DNA of 48,217 nucleotides from DASXSB01 sp036506275 (lineage in GTDB: Bacteria; Methylomirabilota; Methylomirabilia; Rokubacteriales; CSP1-6): positions 1 through 48,217 of the forward strand of contig DASXSB010000090.1 of assembly GCA_036506275.1 (NCBI GenBank), in the 5' to 3' direction. The notes beneath the pieces are model-generated. The model made no database searches. It saw nothing but the letters and a program-made list of their open reading frames with translations, and had not been told where the DNA came from. The translations under genes and the position numbers were made by a program. Position 1 is the stretch's first letter. Each line of letters opens with the position of its first letter. Positions 1 to 8,095 of this stretch are shown here, one piece after another.

Positions 1-32
1 GGCCCGGCGCCGATCACCAGGAGATCCAGCAT
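1..32 (-). CDS. lpdA: Dihydrolipoamide dehydrogenase (E3), N-terminal fragment cut by window edge
   Basis: Only ten codons are inside the window, reading MLDLLVIGAG, the hydrophobic beta strand plus first glycines of a GxGxxG FAD-binding Rossmann fold. The ATG shares its last-base T with the TGA of sucB (TGATG, one-base overlap), so the two are translationally coupled. An E3 flavoprotein that reoxidises the lipoyl arm of E2 is the expected third gene of a sucA-sucB-lpd set, and the visible residues fit it. The identification rests mostly on position, since other FAD enzymes begin in the same way. Confidence 0.72.
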   Translation of the reverse strand, partial: MLDLLVIGAG

Positions 33-1306
33 CAGACTTCGAGCACCATGCGCGCGGGGTCCTCCAGCTGCTCCTTGACGCGCACCAGAAACGTCACCGC
101 CTGCTCGCCGTCGATCAGCCGGTGATCGTACGAGAGCGCCACGTACATCATGGGCCGGATCACCACCTGCCCGTCGACGGCCACCGGGCGCTCCTGGATC
201 TTGTGCATGCCGAGGATCGCGGCCTGGGGCGGATTCAGGAGCGGAGTGGAGAGCAGCGACCCGAAGACGCCGCCGTTCGTGATCGTGAACGTCCCCCCCG
301 CGAGGTCGTCGGGGCGCAGCTTCGCCTCCCGCGCGCGCTGGGCGAGGGTGCTCACGGCGGTTTCGATCTCGGCCAGGCTCTTCTGGTCCGCGTCCCGCAC
401 CACCGGTACCACGAGCCCGCGCGGCGTGCTCACCGCGATCCCGAGGTGGACGCGACGATGGTAGACGATGTCGGTGCCGTCGATGCGCGCGTTCACCACG
501 GACACGTCACGGAGGGCAAGGACGGCCGCGCGCGCGAAGAGCGACATGAGCCCGAGGTCGACGCCGTGTTTCTCGCGGAAGCGCTCGCGGTAGCGCTTGC
601 GGAGGGCGAGCAGCGCCGCCAGGTCCACCTCGTTGAAGGTGGTGAGGATCGCCGCCGTGCGTTGCGCCTCCACGAGTCGGGTCGCGATCGCGCGCCGCAG
701 CTCGGTCATGGGCACCCGCTCCACGTCCGCCTCCGCACGCGCGCCTTTCCGATCCGGCGGCGCGGGGACGCGCGGCGCTTCGCCCGCGGGGCGCGCGCCG
801 CGCTCGTCCTCCAGGTGCTGCAGCACATCGCCCTTGGTGACGCGGCCTTCGCGCCCGGTGCCCTTCACGGCGGCGGGATCGACCGCGTGCTCGGTCACCA
901 GCTTTCGGACGGCGGGGCTGAGCGCCTCGTCCGGCGCTTCCGGCGCCCGGCGCGTCCTCCGCTCGGCGGGCGGTGCCGGCGACGCCGCCGCCGTTGGGGC
1001 CGCGGATTTCGCCGGGCCGGGAGCGACCGCGGCGACGGCAGGCCCGGAGGCCGCGGGCGCGGCTCCCGCCCCCTCCGAGGCAATGCGCGCGACGACGTCA
1101 CCGACGCGCACGCGCGCGCCCGCGGCCTGCACGACGCGCAGCACGCCCGGAATCTCGGCGGCGATCTCCATCGCGGCCTTTTCGGTCTCGAGCTCGAGCA
1201 GCGGCTCGTCGGCCTTCACGCGGTCGCCGTCCTTCTTCAGCCAGCGCACGATGACGCCCTCGGTCACCGACTCCCCGAGCGGTGGGATGCGGACGTCGAC
1301 GTCCAT
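32..1306 (-). CDS. sucB: 2-oxoglutarate dehydrogenase E2, dihydrolipoyllysine succinyltransferase
   Basis: E2 core of the 2-oxoglutarate dehydrogenase complex (TCA cycle, cytoplasm): carries the succinyl group on a lipoyl arm and passes it to CoA. The 424-residue protein has the family order. A lipoyl domain occupies residues 1-75, with the modified lysine in ETEKAAMEI. An Ala/Pro-rich linker follows, then a peripheral-subunit-binding domain (LSPAVRKL...GREGRVTKGDV, near 128-165), and the acyltransferase domain ends with the catalytic HRLIDG motif close to the C terminus. The ATG lies one base after the sucA stop (TGA-G-ATG), and its own stop overlaps the lpd start. The lipoyl sequence is ETEK rather than the commoner ETDK, which is tolerated. 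E2 of a branched-chain complex is less likely because sucA is adjacent. Confidence 0.95.
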   Translation of the reverse strand: MDVDVRIPPLGESVTEGVIVRWLKKDGDRVKADEPLLELETEKAAMEIAAEIPGVLRVVQAAGARVRVGDVVARIASEGAGAAPAASGPAVAAVAPGPAKSAAPTAAASPAPPAERRTRRAPEAPDEALSPAVRKLVTEHAVDPAAVKGTGREGRVTKGDVLQHLEDERGARPAGEAPRVPAPPDRKGARAEADVERVPMTELRRAIATRLVEAQRTAAILTTFNEVDLAALLALRKRYRERFREKHGVDLGLMSLFARAAVLALRDVSVVNARIDGTDIVYHRRVHLGIAVSTPRGLVVPVVRDADQKSLAEIETAVSTLAQRAREAKLRPDDLAGGTFTITNGGVFGSLLSTPLLNPPQAAILGMHKIQERPVAVDGQVVIRPMMYVALSYDHRLIDGEQAVTFLVRVKEQLEDPARMVLEV

Positions 1307-1307
1307 C

Positions 1308-4115
1308 TCAGCCCGTCGCCGGTTGCGCCCCGGCGGACGCGGGTTGCTCTCCCGCCGCGCCGTTGCCCTCGTCGTCGCGCGCCGCGCTCGGTTGGCCGAG
1401 CGCCTGCTCGAGGATCAGCTTCTCCTCGGCCTGGTGGACGTTGTGCTGGCCGGTGGCCGTGCTCGCCGCCTCTTCGCGGCCGGCGTAGTGGACGCGCCGG
1501 TCACGGAACAGTCGGCCGAAGAGCGGCCTCACGAAATTCCACGCGCCCTGGTTCGCCGGCTCTTCCTGCACCCAGAGGAGCTCGGCGGCGCGCGGATAGC
1601 GGGCGAGCGCGCGCGACAGCTCGAACGACGGGAACGGATAGAGCTGCTCCACGCGGACGATCGCAACGTCCGGCCGCCGCGCGGTCTCGCGCGCAGCGGC
1701 GAGCGCGAAGAAGATCTTGCCCGAGCACATGAGCACGCGGTGGACGGCGTCGGGAGCGCCCACGCCGGGATCGTCCAGCACCGTGCGGAACGTGCCCTCC
1801 GACAGCTCCACGACGGGCGACACCGAGCGGGGATGGCGCAGCAGGCTCTTCGGCGACATGACGACGAGCGGCTTGCGGAAGCGGCGGTGCATCTGGCGAC
1901 GCAGGACGTGGAAGAACTGGGCCGGGGTGGTGGGATAGACGACCTGGATGTTGTCCTCGGCGGAGAGCTGGAGGAAGCGTTCCAGGCGCGCGCTGGAGTG
2001 ATCCGGTCCCTGGCCCTCGTAGCCGTGGGGAAGCAGGAGCACGAGGCCGCTCATCCGCTGCCACTTGGACTCGCCGCTCACGATGAACTGGTCGATGACG
2101 ATCTGCGCCCCGTTGGCGAAATCCCCGAACTGCGCCTCCCACACAACGAGCCGGCGCGGATCACCGCTCGACATGCCGTACTCGAAGCCGAGCGCGGCCG
2201 CCTCGCTGAGTGGACTGTTGACGGCCTCGATCGTGGCCTGCTCGGGCGCGACGTGGTTCAAGGCCACGTAGGGTCGGCCACTCTCGACGTCGAAGATGGC
2301 GGCGTGGCGATGGCTGAACGTCCCCCGCACGGTATCTTGCCCGGTGAGCCGGACCGGGATTCCTTCCAGGAGCAGGCTCCCGTACGCGAGCAGCTCGGCG
2401 GCGCCCCAGTCGATGGGCTCGCCGCGGTCGACTTTCTCGAACCGCTCGGCGAGGACCTTGGCCAGCCGCGGGTGCGGCGTGAAGTCCTCGGGCCACCGCG
2501 GAAGCGCGCGCGCGAGCGTGCGCAAGTGCTCGGGGGCCACGCGGGTGTCGGCGCTCCAGTCGCGGCCTGCCCACGTGAGGCCGCTCCACACGCCGCCGAA
2601 GACGAACACGCGCTGGCGCGGCATGTCGCGGCGAGCGACGGAGCGCGCTGTCTCCAGGGCGGCCCGCCGCGTCTCCCGCACGCGCGCGGCTTCCGCCTCG
2701 TCGAGCACGCCCGCCTCCTGCAAGCGCTTCCCGTAGCGCGCGACCACGGACGGGTGCTGGGCGATCTCCTCGTACATCACGGGCTGGGTCAGCGTCGGAT
2801 CGTCGAGCTCATTGTGACCGTGGCGGCGATAGCACACGAAGTCGATGAAGACGTCGGCCCCGAATGTCTGCCGATAGCCGACGGCGAGGCGCGCCGCCTG
2901 CACGGCCGCTTCGGGATCGTCGGCGTTGACGTGGAACACCGGAGCGTGGAGGACCTGCGACGGATCGGATGGATAGCGCGAGAACACGTACTCCGGCGGC
3001 GACGTCGTGAAGCCGATCTGATTGTTCACGATGACGTGGATGGTGCCGCCCGTCGTGTAGCCGGCGAGCGAGGACAGCGCCAGCGTCTCGTAGACGACAC
3101 CCTGTCCCATGAACGCGGCGTCGCCGTGGAGCAGCACCGGCGCCACCCGGCGTCGGTCGCGATCGCCGAGATAGCTCTGCTTGGCGCGGACGATCCCCTC
3201 CACCACCGGGTTCACCGCCTCCAGGTGGCTCGGGTTCGGCGTCATGGAGAGGTGGATCTTGCCGCCATCGCGGAGGTGGCGGTCGTGCGAGTAGCCGAGA
3301 TGGTATTTCACGTCGCCGTCCCCGTGAATCTCGTCGGGGAGCAGCGCGCCCTCGAACTCGCCGAGGATCATCTCGTACGGCTTGCCGAGGAGGTGGGCGA
3401 GCACGTTGAGGCGGCCGCGGTGCGGCATGCCGATCACCATCTCCGCCACGTCGAGCCGAGCCGCTTCCTCCACGATCGTGTCGAGCAGGGAGATGAGCGC
3501 CTCCCCGCCCTCGAGCGAGAAGCGTTTCTGGCCCGCGTACCTGAGCTGGAGGAACTGCTCGAAGGTCTCGGCGGCCGTGAGCTGCTCGAAGATACGCCGG
3601 CGCTGCTCGGGCGAGAGATCCGGACGGTTGCGCGACGGCTCCATGCGCGCCTGGAGCCACTGACGTCGCTCCTTGTCGGGGATGCGGAGATACTCGACTC
3701 CGAGCGTCCCCGCGTAGGTCTCCGTCAGCGCCGCCAGCAGCTCACGCAGCGTTCGTCGCCCGCCCTCGCCAAAGTGGTCGGCATCCACCACGCGATCGAG
3801 GTCGTGCTCGCCGAACCCGAACTCTTCGAGGCGGAGCAGCGGATGCGTGCGCGGACTGTGCCCGAGGGGATCGAGGTCGGCGATGAGATGACCGAGCTCG
3901 CGGTACGAGTGCACGAGGTCGGGGATGGCGAGATCCGACGAGGGGGGCGTCGCCGTCGGCGCGGTGCGCCGGGCGAGGTCGTAGCCGGCAAAGACGAGCG
4001 CCCAGCGCTCGTCCACGGACGCGGGATCACGGAGGTAGTCGCGGTAGAGCGACTCCACGTACCCGGGACTGCTGCGCGCGAGATCGTCCGCAGAAAGCAT
4101 GGAAGACGACTTCAT
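1308..4115 (-). CDS. sucA: 2-oxoglutarate dehydrogenase E1 component
   Basis: Thiamine-diphosphate enzyme that decarboxylates 2-oxoglutarate and succinylates the lipoyl arm of SucB. About 935 residues, the usual length for bacterial E1o. It shows the E1o N-terminal helix (YVESLYRDYLRDP), the conserved MPHRGRLNVLAHLLGKP stretch, the ThDP/Mg segment HGDAAFMGQG...NNQIGFTTSP, and HGYEGQGPDHSSARLERFLQ in the transketolase-like C-terminal half. It is not fused to an E2 domain as in actinobacterial KgdA. The start is uncertain: ATG at 4115 gives a family-like N terminus, a GTG at 4142 adds nine residues, and neither has a clear ribosome binding site. murB ends 84 nt upstream on the same strand, and sucB follows after one base. 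Confidence 0.95.
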   Translation of the reverse strand: MKSSSMLSADDLARSSPGYVESLYRDYLRDPASVDERWALVFAGYDLARRTAPTATPPSSDLAIPDLVHSYRELGHLIADLDPLGHSPRTHPLLRLEEFGFGEHDLDRVVDADHFGEGGRRTLRELLAALTETYAGTLGVEYLRIPDKERRQWLQARMEPSRNRPDLSPEQRRRIFEQLTAAETFEQFLQLRYAGQKRFSLEGGEALISLLDTIVEEAARLDVAEMVIGMPHRGRLNVLAHLLGKPYEMILGEFEGALLPDEIHGDGDVKYHLGYSHDRHLRDGGKIHLSMTPNPSHLEAVNPVVEGIVRAKQSYLGDRDRRRVAPVLLHGDAAFMGQGVVYETLALSSLAGYTTGGTIHVIVNNQIGFTTSPPEYVFSRYPSDPSQVLHAPVFHVNADDPEAAVQAARLAVGYRQTFGADVFIDFVCYRRHGHNELDDPTLTQPVMYEEIAQHPSVVARYGKRLQEAGVLDEAEAARVRETRRAALETARSVARRDMPRQRVFVFGGVWSGLTWAGRDWSADTRVAPEHLRTLARALPRWPEDFTPHPRLAKVLAERFEKVDRGEPIDWGAAELLAYGSLLLEGIPVRLTGQDTVRGTFSHRHAAIFDVESGRPYVALNHVAPEQATIEAVNSPLSEAAALGFEYGMSSGDPRRLVVWEAQFGDFANGAQIVIDQFIVSGESKWQRMSGLVLLLPHGYEGQGPDHSSARLERFLQLSAEDNIQVVYPTTPAQFFHVLRRQMHRRFRKPLVVMSPKSLLRHPRSVSPVVELSEGTFRTVLDDPGVGAPDAVHRVLMCSGKIFFALAAARETARRPDVAIVRVEQLYPFPSFELSRALARYPRAAELLWVQEEPANQGAWNFVRPLFGRLFRDRRVHYAGREEAASTATGQHNVHQAEEKLILEQALGQPSAARDDEGNGAAGEQPASAGAQPATG

Positions 4116-4199
4116 TATGCCGGGCGCCGTCGGGCTTGGCACGCGATCGCCCCGCCGATGGTGGCGGTGGCGGCCGCCGCGCGCGCTAGGCGTTCTCCC

Positions 4200-5279
4200 T
4201 CAAGAATGCTCCCACAGCACCGGCTCGGGGGTGAGGCGGACGCCGCAGCGCTCCTCCACCATGTCTTGTAATCGCCGCGCGAACGCCACGACCTCCTCCG
4301 CGCGCGCCCCGTCGTGGGCCACGATGGCGAGAGCGTGGCGGGTGGAGATGCCCACGCCCCCCTCGCGATGTCCGCGCTTGAAGCCCGCCCGCTCGATGAG
4401 CCAGGCCGCCGAAAGCTTCACGCGGCCGTCCGGTTGCGGCCACCGCGGCAGGGCGGGATCCCGCACGGCGGCTTCCACCCGCGTGAGCTCCTTCGCGGTC
4501 ACGATGGGATTGACGAAGAACGATCCGCAGCTCCGGCGATTCTCGTCGTCGGGATCGAGCACCATGGACTTCGCGCGCCGGATCTCGAGCACGCTCTCCC
4601 GCACGTCGTGGAGCGTGGGCGCGACGTCGCCGCGAAGGGCGAGGTGCTTCTCGACGTCGGCATAGCGCACGGCCGGCGCGCCGCCCGGCATCAGCCGGAA
4701 CTCCACGGAGAGCACGACGTGCGCCCCCGCCACTCCCCGCTTGAACGCACTGTCGCGATACGCGAAGCCGCACTCAAGGTTGGAAAACGTCACCACGCGC
4801 CGCGCCCGCGTGTCGAGCGCGCGTACGGCCACGATCGTCTCGCTCACTTCCTGGCCGTACGCGCCCACGTTCTGGATGGGCGTGGCCCCGACGAGCCCCG
4901 GGATACCGCTCAAGCACTCGAGGCCCGCCCATCCACGCGCGACCGTGAGCCGCACGAAATCGTCCCACGGCTCGCCGGCGGCCACATTGAGCGCGATCGC
5001 ACCATCGCGCTCGCGCGCGGACACGCCGCGGAGGTCGATCTTGATCACGAGCCCGTCGATGCCGTCGTCGGGGACGACGACGTTGGAGCCGCCTCCGAGC
5101 ACGCGGAAGGCGAGGCGCCGCCGCCGCGCCCAGTCGACCGCCTCCAGCACGGTCGTCTCGTCCGTGGCAGCCACGAAGTAGCGGGCGGCGCCACCCACGC
5201 CGAGCGTGGACAGCGGCGCGAGGGGAACGTGCTCCAGGACCTCGAGGCGGGTCCGCTCCCTCATCGGCGTTCCGGCCAT
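4200..5279 (-). CDS. murB: UDP-N-acetylenolpyruvoylglucosamine reductase, type I
   Basis: FAD-dependent cytoplasmic enzyme that reduces UDP-GlcNAc-enolpyruvate to UDP-MurNAc, the second step of peptidoglycan precursor synthesis. The 359-residue protein has the FAD-binding ends (LSTLGVGG; VLGGGSNVVV near 62-71; IPGLVGATPIQNVGAYGQE) and the substrate-binding YRDSAFK loop found in the longer type I enzymes. The proton-donor serine lies in SCGSFFVNP, and the C terminus EPVLWEHS is typical. It sits outside any visible mur/fts cluster, immediately before sucA. A TTGACG/TACACT promoter-like pair lies so close that transcription would begin at or next to the ATG. A second in-frame ATG (residue 6) is a possible alternative start. 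Confidence 0.95.
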   Translation of the reverse strand: MAGTPMRERTRLEVLEHVPLAPLSTLGVGGAARYFVAATDETTVLEAVDWARRRRLAFRVLGGGSNVVVPDDGIDGLVIKIDLRGVSARERDGAIALNVAAGEPWDDFVRLTVARGWAGLECLSGIPGLVGATPIQNVGAYGQEVSETIVAVRALDTRARRVVTFSNLECGFAYRDSAFKRGVAGAHVVLSVEFRLMPGGAPAVRYADVEKHLALRGDVAPTLHDVRESVLEIRRAKSMVLDPDDENRRSCGSFFVNPIVTAKELTRVEAAVRDPALPRWPQPDGRVKLSAAWLIERAGFKRGHREGGVGISTRHALAIVAHDGARAEEVVAFARRLQDMVEERCGVRLTPEPVLWEHS

Positions 5280-5286
5280 CCCACTG

Positions 5287-5314
5287 AGTGTATGCGCCGG
5301 CGCCGACCCGTCAA
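5287..5314 (-). promoter_or_regulatory. Promoter-like sequence for murB, probably leaderless
   Basis: On the minus strand TTGACG (5309-5314) is followed after 16 bp by TACACT (5287-5292). The last base of the -10 is 7 nt from the A of the murB ATG at 5279, so a normal start site would coincide with the start codon. No purine-rich ribosome binding site lies in those 7 nt. Confidence 0.5.
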
Positions 5315-5327
5315 AACATCTAGCGCG

Positions 5328-5864
5328 TCACCGGAGGTAGCCTAGAAGGAGGACGTTCAGGTGCACGAGTAGGAGCTTGTTCCAGGCCACGCTCGCCTCC
5401 GTCGCCTCGGGTCCCTCCCCCAGCTCCGCCGCCAACAGCCGCGCGAGCGCGGTCTGGGCCACGCTCATGGCTCCCACCATGAACCGCGCGGGCACGGTGC
5501 CGCCGGGGCCATGGGTGCGATGGCTGTGGGAGAGCCCGACGGAGAGGAGGTAGTAGGAGAACTCCGCCGTCGTCGCGACTTCCGCCGTCTCCCGGAGCCA
5601 TCGTCCGAGCGAGTGTTTACGCCGTTCCAGGCGTGCGAGGTCGGGCGCGCCGTCGGCGCCGAGGAAGAAGCGCGCGGTCGCGGGAAACTTCAGGAGGTGG
5701 TCGTACAGCGCGGACGTGAGGGCCGCCTCGTGCCGGAGCACGATCGGCGCCGTGCGCCGGATGGCGGCCACGTCGGCGTCACCGAGATCGACGAACTCCA
5801 TGAGCTCGCGGATGAACCGCGGCATGTCGGTCGCCGGCAGGTAACCGTCGTCGGTGGGGGACAC
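5328..5864 (-). CDS. Single-domain protoglobin
   Basis: Haem protein of the globin-coupled-sensor/protoglobin family, here with no output domain; ligand (O2, NO, CO) sensing or scavenging is the family role. At 178 residues it is the size of one protoglobin domain. Typical segments are the pre-helix PRFIRELMEFVDLGDADV, LYDHLLKFPATARFF (near 53-67) and YYLLSVGLSHSHRTHG, where H113 is the likely proximal haem ligand (H115 is the alternative). The GTG start at 5864 has no ribosome binding site but has TACACT 6 nt upstream; an internal ATG at 5825 (residue 14) is possible. The 59-residue membrane protein gene lies 45 nt upstream on the same strand, so the two may be co-transcribed. Whether haem is bound cannot be read from sequence alone. 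Confidence 0.8.
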   Translation of the reverse strand: MSPTDDGYLPATDMPRFIRELMEFVDLGDADVAAIRRTAPIVLRHEAALTSALYDHLLKFPATARFFLGADGAPDLARLERRKHSLGRWLRETAEVATTAEFSYYLLSVGLSHSHRTHGPGGTVPARFMVGAMSVAQTALARLLAAELGEGPEATEASVAWNKLLLVHLNVLLLGYLR

Positions 5865-5909
5865 GCCGGCAGTGTATATGCGGGCGTGGCGCGGCGGTAC
5901 GGCGTGAGG

Positions 5910-6089
5910 CTAGCTGGCCTTGAGCTCGACGGACTCGCGACGGTCCACGCGCTCCTCGCTCGGATTCCGGACGGGGGAGCGCGCCGGGATCGGCGGCTGC
6001 GGCCGCCGCCGCTTGCGGATTTCTTCGACCACGAGCAGCACCGGCAGGCCCAGCACCACCACGTAGTACAGCACGTGCTCCAGAGTCAT
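5910..6089 (-). CDS. Small single-pass membrane protein, 59 residues, function unknown
   Basis: I do not recognise this protein. It starts at an ATG with a strong ribosome binding site (GGAGGAG, five bases before the start), which is why 6089 is preferred over the longer frame from 6164. Residues 5-20 (HVLYYVVVLGLPVLLV) form one membrane helix. A basic EEIRKRRRPQPP segment and a charged, proline-containing cytoplasmic tail follow. The protoglobin gene lies 45 nt downstream. A sigma-54-type promoter sequence sits 59-74 nt upstream of the start. The positive-inside pattern puts the N terminus outside and the tail in the cytoplasm. Confidence 0.62.
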   Translation of the reverse strand: MTLEHVLYYVVVLGLPVLLVVEEIRKRRRPQPPIPARSPVRNPSEERVDRRESVELKAS

Positions 6090-6331
6090 CGCTCTCCTCC
6101 CCGGCTGCGCCGCGTGTCCGGGTCGCGCACCCGGCGCGCCTGAGGGGAGCAAGGCCAGTGCCATACCTCGACGCGCGTGCGCCGTGACGGCTTCGCGCAG
6201 CGTTTTCCCGGCGTTGGCAGACGCGACGGGCCGGCGAACGCGTCAGGAGCGAGCGGAAACGAACCGCGAACGAGCAGGAGGCCGGTAAGGAATCGCCCGC
6301 TTCCGACGGGCACGCGAGAACGGCGAACCGC
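6090..6331. other. Longest non-coding stretch in the window (242 nt)
   Basis: It contains the sigma-54-like site at 6148-6163. The rest has no convincing gene on either strand: the short frames running through it have no recognisable domain and no good ribosome binding site. The part from 6170 to 6331 is rich in short CG-containing words such as CGAGCGGAA, CGAACCGCGAACGAG and CGAGAACGGCGAACCG. I assign no function to it. Confidence 0.5.
6148..6163 (-). promoter_or_regulatory. Sigma-54 (RpoN)-type promoter candidate
   Basis: The minus strand reads TGGCACTGGCCTTGCT. Against the consensus TGGCACGRNNNTTGCW it has all of TGGCAC, the exact five-base spacing, TTGC and the final W, with only the G at position seven changed to T. 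It lies upstream of the small membrane protein and protoglobin genes and predicts a transcript start near 6137 and a leader of about 48 nt. I see no enhancer-binding protein gene in the window. The same bases also form the start of an alternative longer reading frame (MALALL...), so coding use cannot be excluded. Confidence 0.45.
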
Positions 6332-7039
6332 TCAGCTAAGGCGGATGCGGCCTCCGCCCATCACGCTCAGGAAGTCGCCGAGCGACGTGAAGCGCATGCA
6401 CGCGTTGCCGCGCTTCTCGGCGCCGATCGTGGAGGAGGGGCCGCCATAGTTGTGGCCGGGAAGGAGAACGGTGTCATCGGGAAGTGCGGCCAATCGCTGC
6501 GTGAGGGAGTAGTACATCTCGGTCGGGTCGCTGCCTGGGAGATCGGTGCGGCCGCACGAACCGATGAACAACGTGTCGCCGGAGACGAGGCGGCCGTCGA
6601 CCAGAAAGCACTGTGACCCCGGCGTGTGACCGGGCGTGTGCATGAAGGTCAGGACCACACGCCCGACCTGGAGCGTGTCGCCGCCGTCTACCTTGACGAG
6701 ATCCCCGCCGAAGCCGCGCAGGAATTCCGCCTCCGCCTTGTGGACGTATAGCTTGAGCGGCACCCGCTCCTGGAGCTCCTCGACGCCCGGGATCCGTCCC
6801 GGCATGCCCCACGAGGCGAGGCTGCCGCCCACGTGATCCTGGTGGGTGTGGGTCACCAGCGCCCCCACCAGCCGCATGCCGTCGGCGGCGACGGTATCGA
6901 CGATGGTGTCGATCTCCCAGGCGGCGTCGACGACCACGCACTCGCGCGTCTCGGCATCGCCCACGAGGTAGACGAAGTTCTGCATCGGCCCCAGCTCCAT
7001 CTGCCTCAGGTAGACGCCCTTCTCCGTCACGGGGCTCAT
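6332..7039 (-). CDS. Metallo-beta-lactamase-fold hydrolase, glyoxalase II-like
   Basis: Cytoplasmic two-metal hydrolase of the GloB/persulfide-dioxygenase branch. The 235-residue protein has the full metal set: HTHQDH (64-69), the HTPGHTPG motif with H134 and H138, SGDTLF with D155, and PGHNY with H196. CGRTDLPGSDP (162-172) is the loop typical of glyoxalase II-like enzymes. It lacks the long C-terminal substrate domain of true GloB, so a different thioester or related substrate is likely. The gene is divergent from the diiron-protein gene across 51 nt. The ATG at 7039 is the first start. Substrate is not determinable from sequence. Confidence 0.88.
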   Translation of the reverse strand: MSPVTEKGVYLRQMELGPMQNFVYLVGDAETRECVVVDAAWEIDTIVDTVAADGMRLVGALVTHTHQDHVGGSLASWGMPGRIPGVEELQERVPLKLYVHKAEAEFLRGFGGDLVKVDGGDTLQVGRVVLTFMHTPGHTPGSQCFLVDGRLVSGDTLFIGSCGRTDLPGSDPTEMYYSLTQRLAALPDDTVLLPGHNYGGPSSTIGAEKRGNACMRFTSLGDFLSVMGGGRIRLS

Positions 7040-7041
7040 GG

Positions 7042-7063
7042 TACCGGACCCTTCCCCGGTACG
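7042..7063. promoter_or_regulatory. Inverted repeat in divergent intergenic region, possible operator
   Basis: GTACCGG (7042-7048) and CCGGTAC (7057-7063) form a perfect 7-bp inverted repeat with an 8-nt spacer, between the hydrolase start (7039) and the diiron gene (7091). It occupies the place where a -35 element of the rightward promoter would be, ahead of TACAAT. This is the arrangement expected of an operator or activator site, but no local regulator gene is visible. Confidence 0.4.
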
Positions 7064-7065
7064 CT

Positions 7066-7071
7066 ACAATC
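7066..7071 (+). promoter_or_regulatory. -10 element candidate for the diiron-protein gene
   Basis: TACAAT matches TATAAT in five of six bases and lies 19 nt before the ATG at 7091, leaving room for a start near 7078 and the GAGGTG ribosome binding site at 7080-7085. No -35 consensus is present at 16-18 bp; an inverted repeat occupies that position. Confidence 0.45.
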
Positions 7072-7090
7072 GGCGATCCGAGGTGACCAA

Positions 7091-8056
7091 ATGACGACCA
7101 GCCAGACGGCAGCCGCCCGGCGCGTCTCCTCCCAGCTGGAGACGCTGTGGGACTACGACTACGTGCCGACCCATCACGAGCTCGAATCGCTCTACGAGAC
7201 CGCGAAGAAGAACCAGTGGAACGGGTCCGCCGCCATCGACTGGAGCCGGCCCGTGGGGCACGAGGGACCCGTGCTCAACGTGCACGTCGCGTTCGCGGGG
7301 GCGAGATTCTTCGAGGGCCTCACGCCCGAGCAGCAGAAGGAGATCGAGATCAAGGTCTCCGCGTGGCGGCTCTCGCAATTCCTGCACGGCGAGCAGGGCG
7401 CGCTCCTCGTCTGCGGTCAGCTCGTGAACTCAGTGCCCGAGCTCGACGCCAAGCTCTACGCCTCCACCCAGGTCGTGGACGAAGGCCGCCACGTGGAGGT
7501 CTTCGAGCGCTACGTGAAGAAGCTCCACAAGATCTACCCGGTCGATCCGCTGTTGAAAGCGCTCGTCGACGAGATCCTTGCCACCCCGATGTGGGAGCTG
7601 AAGCTGCTCGGCATGCAGATGATCGTGGAAGGGCTCGCCATCGCCGCCTTCAACCTCATGCGGCGTCAGACGGGCGATCCCACCCTCGAGTCACTCCTCG
7701 ACTACGTCCTCCAGGACGAGGGCCGGCACGTGAACTTCGGCTACTTCGCGCTCAAGCGCTCCATCCCCAACATGGAGCCGACCCGGCGCGGCGAGCTGGA
7801 GGATTTCGCGTTTCGCGCGTGCGACGCCATGTACAGCCGCAACGAGCGCACCGGCTTTCAGTCCATCAAGACGGTGTGGGAGGAGATGGGCTGGGACGGC
7901 GAGAAGGTGCACCGGGACACCATCGAGAACTCCCAGACGGTGAAGGTGTTCAATCGCTTCCTGTTCACGGAGGTGCTGATCCCTCGCCTCCAGCGCTTGG
8001 GCCTGATCTCGGAGCGGATCGAGCCGCGCTACCGCGCGATCGGACTGGTCGCCTAG
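7091..8056 (+). CDS. Ferritin-like diiron carboxylate protein (R2-like oxidase/oxygenase)
   Basis: A 321-residue helical protein with a complete non-haem diiron ligand set in the order seen in R2-like and AurF-like oxygenases: E101 (LHGEQGAL), E131-x-x-H134 (DEGRHVEVF), E180 (IVEGLAIAAF) and E210-x-x-H213 (DEGRHVNFG). Two DEGRHV boxes 79 residues apart show the internal two-fold repeat of the four-helix bundle. Such proteins activate O2 for hydroxylation, N-oxygenation or radical generation. No ribonucleotide reductase large subunit is nearby, so a role in an oxygenation is more likely than nucleotide reduction. The ATG at 7091 follows GAGGTG by five bases. A lipoprotein gene follows. The substrate is unknown. 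Confidence 0.82.
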   Translation: MTTSQTAAARRVSSQLETLWDYDYVPTHHELESLYETAKKNQWNGSAAIDWSRPVGHEGPVLNVHVAFAGARFFEGLTPEQQKEIEIKVSAWRLSQFLHGEQGALLVCGQLVNSVPELDAKLYASTQVVDEGRHVEVFERYVKKLHKIYPVDPLLKALVDEILATPMWELKLLGMQMIVEGLAIAAFNLMRRQTGDPTLESLLDYVLQDEGRHVNFGYFALKRSIPNMEPTRRGELEDFAFRACDAMYSRNERTGFQSIKTVWEEMGWDGEKVHRDTIENSQTVKVFNRFLFTEVLIPRLQRLGLISERIEPRYRAIGLVA

Positions 8057-8095
8057 CGGGAACGTCACCTGCGCGCGCGGCGTCGGCGGTCGGCG

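Noticed and set aside
597..4271. Open frame of more than 1,200 codons on the plus strand, opposite sucA and sucB
   Set aside because: It is antisense to two well-supported genes, is dominated by Arg, Ala, His and Glu as expected from GC-rich mirror frames, and has no recognisable domain.
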